NCBI GenBank assembly: GCA_013288745.1
Contig: JABDBG010000021.1
Location: 1-35,456 of the forward strand
Length of the DNA: 35,456 bases
Direction of reading: 5' to 3'
Source of the DNA: Bacteroidota bacterium
GTDB taxonomy: Bacteria > Bacteroidota > Bacteroidia > Chitinophagales > Chitinophagaceae
Shown here: positions 1-7,522 of the stretch, piece by piece
How positions within the stretch are numbered: the stretch's first letter is position 1
How the letters are laid out: each line of letters starts with the position of its first letter
The notes under the pieces: model-generated
Seen by the model: the letters and a program-made list of their open reading frames with translations, nothing else
The model's database searches: none
What the model was told of the DNA's origin: nothing
Program-made: the position numbers and the translations under genes

Positions 1-691
1 ATTAACGGAAGTGTTGGAAAAATTTGAAATCTTTTCTGAAAGTGATATTGTAAAAGATAATATTAATAACCGCGTTCAATGTTTTGTTTACAGAACTATC
101 TCTCAATTAAATAAACATTTCTTAGAAGGAAGTTTTTCTGAAGGATTAGAATTGGTTCCGGAGATCGAAATAAAATTGAAAGAATACGAATTGTATTTAG
201 ACAGGCACCGTATTTTGATTTTATATTACAAGATAGCCTGTATGTATTTTGGCAGCGGCGATTTTGAAAAAGCTGTTGATTATTTAAATAAGATCATCAA
301 CTGGAAAGTGGACCTACGAACGGATCTGCAGTGTTATTCAAGGTTATTGCATTTGATAACACATTACGAATTAGGCAACGAAGAGATACTGGATCACTTA
401 ATAAAATCTGTGTATCGCTTTATGGCGAAGATGCAGAACCTGAGTGTGGTGGAAGAAGAGATATTTAAATTCTTACGCAACTCATTCCATGTCTCTGTAA
501 AAAATATTAAACCTGAATTGGAAAAATTACTGGTGAAATTAAAAAAGCACCGCAACAATCATTTTGAAACGCGTGCATTTTTATATTTAGATATCATCTC
601 ATGGTTGGAAAGTAAATTGGAAAACATTCCTGTACAGGAGATTTTGAAAAGAAAATTTGCAAACAAAAGGAATCTAACTAATCATTCATAA
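1..691 (+). CDS. Helical-repeat (TPR-like) hypothetical protein, 5' truncated by window edge
   Basis: The frame is open to the window edge; codons before the GTG at 11 continue it, so this is probably the C-terminal part of a longer gene rather than a complete 226-aa protein. The sequence is made of amphipathic helices, with a TPR-like unit around 'YYKIACMYFGSGDFEKAVDYLNK'-type residues (about 69-91), and is rich in Lys, Glu and Leu. There is no signal peptide or membrane segment in the visible part. It ends at TAA just before a strong inverted repeat (701-730), which separates it from the convergent sulfatase operon. I do not recognise the family; a scaffold or protein-protein interaction role is only a guess from the fold type. 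Confidence 0.7.
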   Translation, partial: LTEVLEKFEIFSESDIVKDNINNRVQCFVYRTISQLNKHFLEGSFSEGLELVPEIEIKLKEYELYLDRHRILILYYKIACMYFGSGDFEKAVDYLNKIINWKVDLRTDLQCYSRLLHLITHYELGNEEILDHLIKSVYRFMAKMQNLSVVEEEIFKFLRNSFHVSVKNIKPELEKLLVKLKKHRNNHFETRAFLYLDIISWLESKLENIPVQEILKRKFANKRNLTNHS

Positions 692-700
692 GATCATAAA

Positions 701-730
701 ATACGCGCCATTATTTCAAATGGCGCGTAT
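701..730. terminator. Bidirectional terminator hairpin
   Basis: A perfect 12-bp inverted repeat, ATACGCGCCATT / AATGGCGCGTAT, with a 6-nt loop lies between two convergent transcription units. No long T-run follows on either strand, but the stem is GC-rich in an AT-rich setting and the position fits a shared terminator. Confidence 0.7.
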
Positions 731-732
731 AA

Positions 733-855
733 TTATTTGTTGAGCCATTGTTCTATCAACCATGAGCAAACGGTTAGTATGATCACCGGAATAAGGATGA
801 TCAAAATACTTATTACAATTTTCTTTGCAAGGATTACAAATTCGTTTAGTTTCAT
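733..855 (-). CDS. Single-pass membrane microprotein, 40 aa (last gene of the sulfatase operon)
   Basis: This ORF is too short for the ORF track. It starts at ATG 12 nt after the FGE stop codon and encodes 40 aa: a short polar N-terminus (MKLNEFVILAKK), a strongly hydrophobic helix (about residues 13-31) and a polar tail ending WLNK. It resembles the other microprotein at 3823-3939: both have a short N-terminus, then a [I/L]-[A/T]-K-K pair, an Ile/Val-rich helix with a central Pro followed by an Ile-Ile-Leu run, and a Trp near the end. Two related copies in the same operon argue that both are genes rather than chance ORFs. The function is unknown; a small subunit or anchor for a membrane enzyme of the operon is possible. 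Confidence 0.6.
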   Translation of the reverse strand: MKLNEFVILAKKIVISILIILIPVIILTVCSWLIEQWLNK

Positions 856-867
856 TTTGATCCGGTG

Positions 868-1980
868 TTAGTTTTTAATATCCTTCACACACCTGAATCC
901 TAAATTATTTCCGGCACTATTAGTTTCCCCCTTACCGCGACTGCCGGCTTTATATCGAATGCAATACTGATCACTGCAAATAAATGAACCACCACGTTGC
1001 ACATGTTTAACCGTATTTGGTTCATCAGGGTCATAGCTGTCTGTTGGTCCTTGTGGATTATACTCAGGACTATGCTGATAATAATCAGGACGGTACAGGT
1101 CATTGCACCATTCCCAAACATTGCCATCCATATCATACAACCCGAAAGGATTTGGCGGAAAAGATTTTACGGGTGCAACACCGTCATAACCATCTTCTGC
1201 AGTATTATGATCGGGGAAATTTCCCTGGTAAATATTGGCTACCCATTTTCCATTTGGTTTTAATTCGTTGCCCCAATAATATTTAGTTGGTTGCCGATTG
1301 CCACGTGCGGCAAATTCCCATTCGGCTTCTGTTGGTAACCTTTTGCCTGCCCAGGTTGCATAGGCTACTGCATCTTCGTAACAAACTTGCACAACAGGTT
1401 CATTGTCTTTTCCCTTGATAGAGCTTGTTGGGCCTTTTGGATGTTTCCAGTTAGCACCTTTTACATATATCCACCAAACAAAAGGATCATCTAATGAAAC
1501 CGCATGCGCAGGCGGAGTAAATACTGCAGAGCCTGCTACTAATTTATCTGCGGCAACTCCGGGATAATCAACAGGATTCAATGGGCGTTCTGCAACTGTG
1601 ATATAATGTGTAGCATTTACAAATTTTTCAAACTGAGCATTCGTGACCTCATGTTCATCCATTAAAAATGGTTTTACCGTTATACGATGAATGGGTTTGC
1701 TATCGTCAAAATCATTGCTTCCCATTTCAAAAGTGCCACCGGGTATTGCTACCATTTCTGCTGAACTACTATCGCCTGTTATTATACTGGAAGATGTTCC
1801 TAACAATGCTACAGACCGAGAAGGCATCCTGCACACTGATTGACTTTTGCTACAAGCAGGGCATGAGGCCTTTTTCGCAATTGCGGTATCTGTTGTTGAG
1901 ACTGAAATTGTTGAATGCTGCTGATTGCAGGCAGCATTCAACAACATAAGACATATCGATATACTTATTATCTTCTTCAC
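868..1980 (-). CDS. Formylglycine-generating enzyme (SUMF1 family), lipoprotein
   Basis: The 370-aa protein begins with a lipoprotein signal (lipobox LNAAC, Cys18), so it acts outside the cytoplasm. The FGE-sulfatase domain spans about residues 74-367 (MVAIPGGTFEMGS near the start; RLPTEAEWEFAARG at 214-227; GNVWEWCND at 286-294; GGSFICSDQYCIRY near 330-343; LGFRC near the end). Cys335 and Cys340 match the two active-site, copper-binding cysteines of catalytic FGEs, which many SUMF1-like paralogs lack, so a real sulfatase activase is likely. Its substrate is presumably the Cys-type sulfatase in the same operon. The gene follows the rhodanese-thioredoxin gene with only 2 nt between them. A Cys-rich stretch at 40-50 (CPAC and a later Cys) precedes the catalytic domain. 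Confidence 0.92.
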   Translation of the reverse strand: MKKIISISICLMLLNAACNQQHSTISVSTTDTAIAKKASCPACSKSQSVCRMPSRSVALLGTSSSIITGDSSSAEMVAIPGGTFEMGSNDFDDSKPIHRITVKPFLMDEHEVTNAQFEKFVNATHYITVAERPLNPVDYPGVAADKLVAGSAVFTPPAHAVSLDDPFVWWIYVKGANWKHPKGPTSSIKGKDNEPVVQVCYEDAVAYATWAGKRLPTEAEWEFAARGNRQPTKYYWGNELKPNGKWVANIYQGNFPDHNTAEDGYDGVAPVKSFPPNPFGLYDMDGNVWEWCNDLYRPDYYQHSPEYNPQGPTDSYDPDEPNTVKHVQRGGSFICSDQYCIRYKAGSRGKGETNSAGNNLGFRCVKDIKN

Positions 1981-1982
1981 AC

Positions 1983-2684
1983 TTATTTTGCTTTTGCTAT
2001 TTCAGTAGTGATATCATATTTATTAAAAGTTAATCCTGATCTTTTCCAAACTATCTGCCCGTCTTTATATAAAAGGATAGTTGGTACTGATGGTACTTCA
2101 CCTAACTGAGCTACTAATTGCGGATTATTATATAATTCCAGTTGAACTACTTTGTAAGAGCCGTCGTTTTGTAAAGAGTCAACGATCACTTTTGCCTTTG
2201 CGCATAAGCCACAATATTTTGTTCCTATTTCAACTAATACAATTTTATTATCTGTAAGTGTTTTGTTGTAATCAGCAACTGAAAGGTTATTTTTTACTGA
2301 TGTATAATATGCATTGCCACTTCCTATCCAGGCTGCAATGCCTCCTTTTAATTCATACACTTCTTTATATCCGTTTGTATGAAGTTCAGCAGCTAATATA
2401 TCCGGACGGCTATTTTGTATGGCATAAATAAATACAGGTTTTGTTTTATCAAAGCTTTTTATCGCATCTAAATGATTGTCCTCTTTCAGGTTCACATAGG
2501 TTGCGCCGTTGATATGGTTGATCGTGAATTCTTCAGGAGTTCTTACATCAACTATTTGTGGCGCTTGTTGCCTGTTTATTTTTGCTGCAAAAGAATCTAC
2601 AGAAATTAGATCGTGATTTACTTGCGCAAAAATCGCTGTTATACTTAGAAAGCTAACGGCTGTTAAAATGAATACTTTTTTCAT
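1983..2684 (-). CDS. Secreted rhodanese-like / thioredoxin-like two-domain protein
   Basis: The protein has 233 aa. A signal peptide (cut near 'ITAIFAQ') is followed by a rhodanese-like domain at about 25-125 (IVDVRTPEEF, GGIAAW) and a thioredoxin-like domain at about 130-230 with a CGLC motif (Cys158, Cys161) and the cis-Pro segment SVPT. In the rhodanese loop the catalytic Cys is replaced by Ala88 (YAIQNSR where Y-C-x-x-G-x-R is expected), so sulfur transfer by that domain is unlikely. The CxxC suggests a periplasmic thiol-disulfide role. Because it lies directly before the FGE gene, and FGE needs reducing equivalents and a reduced cysteine pair, it may serve FGE; that link is inferred from context. 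Confidence 0.85.
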   Translation of the reverse strand: MKKVFILTAVSFLSITAIFAQVNHDLISVDSFAAKINRQQAPQIVDVRTPEEFTINHINGATYVNLKEDNHLDAIKSFDKTKPVFIYAIQNSRPDILAAELHTNGYKEVYELKGGIAAWIGSGNAYYTSVKNNLSVADYNKTLTDNKIVLVEIGTKYCGLCAKAKVIVDSLQNDGSYKVVQLELYNNPQLVAQLGEVPSVPTILLYKDGQIVWKRSGLTFNKYDITTEIAKAK

Positions 2685-2701
2685 GTTTGATATGTTTTTA
2701 A

Positions 2702-3790
2702 TTATGCTATTGAAAATTCTTCTTCTTTTATTTTTTGATGGACAACTTCGTGTTCCTGGATATCATCGCCAACTCTTGGTCCGTGTTTAGATAACTCACT
2801 TCCTTCAACTTTGGATTTGAAAATTGGCCATAGGAATTGTGCATACCATTCTTCTTGTTTATAAAAAGCAATACCGTAACCTTTAGGGAACTTACGAGTG
2901 ATAATACCTGTTCCAAAAATGATATCCCACAAAAAGAACATGTTGCCAAAATTGCCTTTGTAATAACCAACACCGTCATCAGATGAATCTGCGTGATGCG
3001 CGTGGTGCGTAGCAGGGGTGGAGATCAATCTTTCTAAAACCCACGCAACAGGATGTAATACTTTGTATTTATATAAAGGTTTATCCCATGCGATGCTTGA
3101 ATGCGCTGCTAATGTGATGATAGATTTAATTACTGTAACAAATAATGCAGCAGGTCCTAAACCTAAATAAACCAATGCTGCCACTAAATAAATTTGTGAA
3201 AAGAAAACAGTATATAAAAAGTTCTGGCGACTAGCCATTGCCATGCCCATATAAGGTGCAGAATGATGCGTACGATGGAAGCGCCATAGTAAAGGTAATT
3301 GATGGTGCAAACGATGGTACCAATATTGAGTAAGGTCATCTGCTACGGCAATTAAAAAAACGCCGCCCCAAAATGGAACCCATGAAAATACATTATCCAA
3401 ATGTGGTAATGCGAATGGTAATAGTTTTAAAGCAAAGAATGCAGTGACAGGCGCTAATAAAACCTTAGGTGCTACAAAGCAAACAAGATCAACGATGCGT
3501 TCGTGCTTTGTCCATTTGTTGTCGTACAATCCTAATCCGAATTCAGCGATGCCTAATACGATCGCGATAGCGAAAAATCCCCATGAACGTAAATGTGTGA
3601 ACACCGGCTGAACAAAATTAAAAATACGCGGTGTTTTAATTACGAATGGCGTGTGCGTGTTATTGATCCATGGTGTTTCTCCTGTATGGTGAAACCATAG
3701 TACTAATGCCAGTACCGGCAATGCGTAAATAAAAAGACTGATAACAATATCTCTTGTTATTCTTTGTGGTGTGGTGTTAGTGAGTGCCAT
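2702..3790 (-). CDS. Sterol desaturase / fatty acid hydroxylase family membrane di-iron protein
   Basis: The protein has 362 aa and several hydrophobic segments (about 15-35, 70-88, 105-130, 138-155, 190-232). The diagnostic histidine clusters are present: HRLHH (159-163), HRTHH (172-176) and HHAHH (262-266), with an additional His230, matching the di-iron fatty acid hydroxylase superfamily. Enzymes of this fold hydroxylate or desaturate lipids, sterols or carotenoids using O2. The substrate here cannot be read from the sequence. Its place inside a sulfatase operon suggests that it modifies the desulfated product or a membrane lipid connected with uptake, which is inference. The length is ordinary for bacterial members. 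Confidence 0.88.
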   Translation of the reverse strand: MALTNTTPQRITRDIVISLFIYALPVLALVLWFHHTGETPWINNTHTPFVIKTPRIFNFVQPVFTHLRSWGFFAIAIVLGIAEFGLGLYDNKWTKHERIVDLVCFVAPKVLLAPVTAFFALKLLPFALPHLDNVFSWVPFWGGVFLIAVADDLTQYWYHRLHHQLPLLWRFHRTHHSAPYMGMAMASRQNFLYTVFFSQIYLVAALVYLGLGPAALFVTVIKSIITLAAHSSIAWDKPLYKYKVLHPVAWVLERLISTPATHHAHHADSSDDGVGYYKGNFGNMFFLWDIIFGTGIITRKFPKGYGIAFYKQEEWYAQFLWPIFKSKVEGSELSKHGPRVGDDIQEHEVVHQKIKEEEFSIA

Positions 3791-3822
3791 AATGGTATTT
3801 TTTTAATGATTAATATTATAGA

Positions 3823-3939
3823 TTAACTGTGGTGTTGAATGAACCATAATCCTCCTGCCAGTATAATTAGTGGGACGAGGAAAATGACAATACCGATAAT
3901 GATCTTCTTAGTCAGAATTTTTACATCTAGTAATTGCAT
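3823..3939 (-). CDS. Single-pass membrane microprotein, 38 aa
   Basis: This ORF lies in the gap between the sulfatase and the hydroxylase genes and is below the ORF-track length. ATG starts a 38-aa peptide with a polar N-terminus (MQLLDVKILTKK), an Ile/Val/Leu helix with a central Pro (about 14-33) and a short tail ending HHS. It resembles the microprotein at 733-855 in length, position of the double Lys, the Pro-Leu-Ile-Ile-Leu segment and the late Trp. Duplication within one operon makes a real gene likely. Function unknown. Confidence 0.6.
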   Translation of the reverse strand: MQLLDVKILTKKIIIGIVIFLVPLIILAGGLWFIQHHS

Positions 3940-3975
3940 AGTCTATTATTTTAATAGAGTAATTGGTTATAAAAT

Positions 3976-4006
3976 ATCCTCCGAAGAAATTTTATCTCTG
4001 GAGGAA
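3976..4006 (-). terminator. Weak intra-operon stem-loop after the sulfatase gene
   Basis: On the minus strand CCTCC pairs with GGAGG, extended inward by GAGA/TCTT across one mismatch, just downstream of the sulfatase stop codon. There is no clean T-run, so it may be a processing or 3'-end stability element that lowers expression of the downstream genes, rather than a full terminator. Confidence 0.35.
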
Positions 4007-4014
4007 TGATTTGT

Positions 4015-5865
4015 TTATTTTATTGGCGCTTGTATATTGTTTCCGTTTGGATGATGTATTTTTTTATTGTTTACATCATACCAATCGATCAGCGGATATA
4101 AATGATTGGTGGTAGCTTGTTCATCAAATACTTTTTTTAACTCAGCTAATTTTTCAGGGTATTTTTTTGCAAGATCATTTCTCTCATTAAAATCTTCGTC
4201 AATGTTGTATAATTTCCAAACATCGTCATCGAAGCTCTTATCAGCAATGGGTGCTCCCTGAGAAAAATCATAGTCAACATTATCCGGACGGTGAGGAGAT
4301 TCTGCTTTCCATCCATTGGAATAAATAGAACGATTGCCAAAAATATAATAGTACTGTATTGCATGCCTTGATTTCGCGTTAGCGCTATCAATAGAATAGG
4401 CTAGTGATGTTCCTTCAATACTATCTTGTTTAACATCTCTGATGTATTCAGGTTTTTGAATTCCGGTTAATTCTAACGTCGTTGGCAAAATGTCGATTAC
4501 ATGTCCGTATTGATTACGGATACCTCTTTGTTTAATGCCTTTCGGATAAAAAATGATCAAAGGGTTATGCGTACCACCTTCTGCGTCAGCATTTGTTTTC
4601 CATTCTTTAAATGGCGTATTAGCTGCCTGTGCCCAGCCTAATGGATAATTAGTTTGAGCATTAGGTGTACCAATAGAATCAATATCAGCCAGATTTACTT
4701 TTAAATAATCTGCTTCAGATGTAGTTCTTGCAGGGTTTGTTTTAGGTTCTATTGTTCCTTCCTGCGTACCTTCTTTGCTTGCACCATTGTCACCGATTAT
4801 TACATAAACGATCGTATTGTCCAATAAATTATTTTCTCTCAGGTAATTGATTACTCTGCCAATTTGATAATCGGTGTAAGAAAAGTAACCTGCATATACT
4901 TCCATGAATCTTTCAAATAATTTTTTCTGGTCTGCTGTTAATGAATTCCAAGCTGGTACACGAGGATTGCGAGGAGGTAATTGTGCGTTTGCAGGAACGA
5001 CGCCTAGTCTTTTCTGATTAGCTAATACTTGTTCACGAAATACATCCCATCCCTGATCAAATTTTCCTTTGTATTGATCACTCCAATATTTATCTACCTG
5101 GTGAGGTGCGTGAGTGGCGCCCGGTGCATAATATAAAAAGAAAGGCTTGTTGGGTGCAACTTTTTCCTGGCGTGATAAATAAGCAATTGCTTTATCAGTG
5201 ATCTGCTCATTTAAATGTCTTCCATCAGGAGTAACATGCGCCTGGTCTTCTACAAGATCAGGTTTGTATTGATCGGTTGCAGAACCGAGAAACCCAAAAA
5301 AATGATCAAAGCCTTTTTGTGTTGGCCAGTGATCGAAAGGTCCGGCATCTGTTGCTTCTTCATCGGGCGTTAAGCCGTATTTACCTACAGCAAAAGTGTT
5401 GTATCCATTGGCTCTTAATATTTCAGCCAATGTTCCATCGCTAGAAGGTATTCTTCCATCCCATCCAGGAAATCCTGCGGATAAAGCTATATGAGAAAAC
5501 CCGCTTTCATGCACAAAAGCACTATTACGGCCTGTTAATAAAGCAGAGCGTGTAGGCGCACAAATTGCGCAGGTGTGAAAGTTCGTATAGCGGAGACCGT
5601 TATTGGCTAAACTATCAAGTGTAGGCGTATGTATCAATCCGCCAAAAGCGCTTGATGCACCAAATCCTACATCATCTAGTATGATCAATAGAACATTAGG
5701 TGCTCCTGTGGGAGCTTTAACAACGGGTGCCCACCATTCTTTTGAATCGCCTAATGTTTTACCGACAGTTCCCTGATATATTTGTTGGTCCTGCGCATAA
5801 GAATGTTGTGTCGACAAGCTACCTATCAATATTGCGATGGAAGCAAGTATGTTTTTCTTATTCAT
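4015..5865 (-). CDS. Sulfatase (arylsulfatase type, Cys-type formylglycine sulfatase), exported
   Basis: The 616-aa protein starts with a signal peptide (cut near 'HSYAQDQ'). The alkaline-phosphatase-like sulfatase domain begins at about residue 55 (APNVLLIILDDVGFG, metal ligands Asp64-Asp65). The signature is Cys102-Ala-Pro-Thr-Arg106 followed by SALLTGRN, that is C-x-P-x-R, where Cys becomes formylglycine. An FGE with both catalytic cysteines is encoded in the same operon. Further typical motifs are VGKYGLTPDE, FFLYYAPGATHAPHQV and IIGDNGASKEG. The overall pattern resembles AtsA-like arylsulfatases; the true ester (aryl, alkyl or sugar sulfate) cannot be told. It sits directly after SusD, with no glycoside hydrolase in the operon, so desulfation to release sulfate may be the main purpose. 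Confidence 0.93.
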   Translation of the reverse strand: MNKKNILASIAILIGSLSTQHSYAQDQQIYQGTVGKTLGDSKEWWAPVVKAPTGAPNVLLIILDDVGFGASSAFGGLIHTPTLDSLANNGLRYTNFHTCAICAPTRSALLTGRNSAFVHESGFSHIALSAGFPGWDGRIPSSDGTLAEILRANGYNTFAVGKYGLTPDEEATDAGPFDHWPTQKGFDHFFGFLGSATDQYKPDLVEDQAHVTPDGRHLNEQITDKAIAYLSRQEKVAPNKPFFLYYAPGATHAPHQVDKYWSDQYKGKFDQGWDVFREQVLANQKRLGVVPANAQLPPRNPRVPAWNSLTADQKKLFERFMEVYAGYFSYTDYQIGRVINYLRENNLLDNTIVYVIIGDNGASKEGTQEGTIEPKTNPARTTSEADYLKVNLADIDSIGTPNAQTNYPLGWAQAANTPFKEWKTNADAEGGTHNPLIIFYPKGIKQRGIRNQYGHVIDILPTTLELTGIQKPEYIRDVKQDSIEGTSLAYSIDSANAKSRHAIQYYYIFGNRSIYSNGWKAESPHRPDNVDYDFSQGAPIADKSFDDDVWKLYNIDEDFNERNDLAKKYPEKLAELKKVFDEQATTNHLYPLIDWYDVNNKKIHHPNGNNIQAPIK

Positions 5866-5913
5866 TTTTTCTTATTTTTTTGTTATGAAATGATTTATTT
5901 TTTTTATGATTGA

Positions 5914-7503
5914 TTACCATCCGGGGTTTTGGTAAAAGTTTGGATTTTGTCCTGCGTAGAGATCAATTTCTGTTTGTGGTATTGGGAACAATGTATCTTT
6001 CAATGTTGCAGCAGCTTTAGGATTGTTAAGCATGCCATGAACCGCATTCAGATAATATTGCCCTGCCGGTAAACCATCTTGTCCTGATCTTCTTACCAGA
6101 TCAAACCAGCGTTGCGATTCTTGTATGAACTCTTTTCTTCTTTCTAAATAAACAGAATCACGAAAATCTGCCTGGTTCAAACCCGGTGTGAGATCGTGTG
6201 TATGATCAGCATAAGTTCCACCACTGCTGTATACACCATAAGCTCTTGCTCTTACGATATTGATAGCAGTATATGCATCAGCCGTAGGACCCGCATTTAA
6301 TTCATTTAAGGTCTCAGCTTGTAAAAGCAAAATTTCTGCATAACGGATAATAGGAAAATTAACGCCGCTTAATGTTTGTGATGTGATAGGCGATACGGAA
6401 GAGTCAATGTATTTAGCGAAATTGAAGTAGGGCCATTTTACTGTTTTAGTGCCATTCTTTAAAGAGTCGAAAAACGTAACATTTCTTCTTTGATCTGCGA
6501 TAGCAAATAAATTAACGATCGTACTATCAGCCGGTATATCGCCCGTGTAGGTTGAAGTGGTAAATGTGCTGAAGTCGCCATTGCTTAAATTTTGCTGGCT
6601 GTTAACTGCACCTCCATTGTATTTGAATTGCGCAGAGAAAATATGTTCAATGCCATTTTTATAAGGCGTTTGAAAAATATGAGAGAACAAAGGGAATAGG
6701 TCATAGCCATAAGTACCGGTTGCTCCTGTGACAGTTCCCGCAGTTAGTGTTTTTAATAATTGAGTTTCTGCATTCGTCCAATCGTGCCGGGTTGCATATA
6801 CTTTAGCTAACAATGCGTGTGCTGCTCCTGCTGTAACGCGGCCTATATCAGCAGGATCGGTAACAGGGGAGTATGTCCCGGGCAAATTGGTAGCATCGGT
6901 TAGATCTGAAATTATTTGTGCATACACAGAATCTTTTGGTGCGCGGCTAACCAATGCGTTAGCAGTGTTTACATCACCCGCATCATGCAATACTAAAGGA
7001 ACAGGACCGAATAAACGAACCAGATTAAAATAATATAGCGCTCTAATAAACTTAGCTTCTCTTATTAAATTGATCGCAGGATGTGTAATGTCAACAAATT
7101 GAGAAGACGGAATATTTGGAATATTATCTATTGCTACATTGGCCTTATCAATCCCCCAATACAACTGCGCATATATTTTGTGCACACGGTCATTTGAAGA
7201 AATATAAGTAGCTGTACCAAGTGCCCTTACGTCGGGGTTTGTATTCGACGGACTATACACCTGGTTATCGCTTGTATTGTCTATTATTAAATTCAGGTTG
7301 CGTCCGTAGATAGGGAAATCTGCATTGATATCTGTAGACAGTGTACTATAAGCCGCTGTTACTGCAGCCACAGCATCTGATTGCGTTTTGTAAAAAGTTG
7401 TTGACGCAATACTTGTCTTTGGATTTTCATTCAATTTGCTGCAGGATGCTAAAGAACTTCCTATCAATATAAATGCGGCAGTGGTTATTAATATATTTTT
7501 CAT
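5914..7503 (-). CDS. SusD/RagB family outer-membrane nutrient-binding lipoprotein
   Basis: The protein has 529 aa, with a lipoprotein signal peptide ending LASC (Cys21). The SusD-like TPR scaffold is recognisable from FYKTQSDAVAAVTAAY near the N-terminus, EAKFIRALYYFNLVRLFG in the middle, and the C-terminal RRKEFIQESQRWFDLVRR and FPIPQTEID motifs. SusD proteins form the lid over their SusC partner on the cell surface and capture the substrate. It lies 19 nt downstream of susC and upstream of the sulfatase, the usual SusC-SusD order. The ligand is unknown; by context it is probably a sulfate ester. Confidence 0.95.
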   Translation of the reverse strand: MKNILITTAAFILIGSSLASCSKLNENPKTSIASTTFYKTQSDAVAAVTAAYSTLSTDINADFPIYGRNLNLIIDNTSDNQVYSPSNTNPDVRALGTATYISSNDRVHKIYAQLYWGIDKANVAIDNIPNIPSSQFVDITHPAINLIREAKFIRALYYFNLVRLFGPVPLVLHDAGDVNTANALVSRAPKDSVYAQIISDLTDATNLPGTYSPVTDPADIGRVTAGAAHALLAKVYATRHDWTNAETQLLKTLTAGTVTGATGTYGYDLFPLFSHIFQTPYKNGIEHIFSAQFKYNGGAVNSQQNLSNGDFSTFTTSTYTGDIPADSTIVNLFAIADQRRNVTFFDSLKNGTKTVKWPYFNFAKYIDSSVSPITSQTLSGVNFPIIRYAEILLLQAETLNELNAGPTADAYTAINIVRARAYGVYSSGGTYADHTHDLTPGLNQADFRDSVYLERRKEFIQESQRWFDLVRRSGQDGLPAGQYYLNAVHGMLNNPKAAATLKDTLFPIPQTEIDLYAGQNPNFYQNPGW

Positions 7504-7522
7504 TGTTGTCTTTTTTATGTTT

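Noticed and set aside
900-1286. ORFs 900-1136 (-), 997-1263 (+) and 1017-1286 (+)
   Set aside because: Shadow frames inside the FGE gene, with no family features; the same applies to the other nested ORFs listed within sulfatase, susC, RND and thrA genes.
868-1980. FGE N-terminal CRMPSR as a true formylglycine substrate motif
   Set aside because: The spacing is C-x-x-P-x-R, not C-x-P-x-R, so conversion is not expected.
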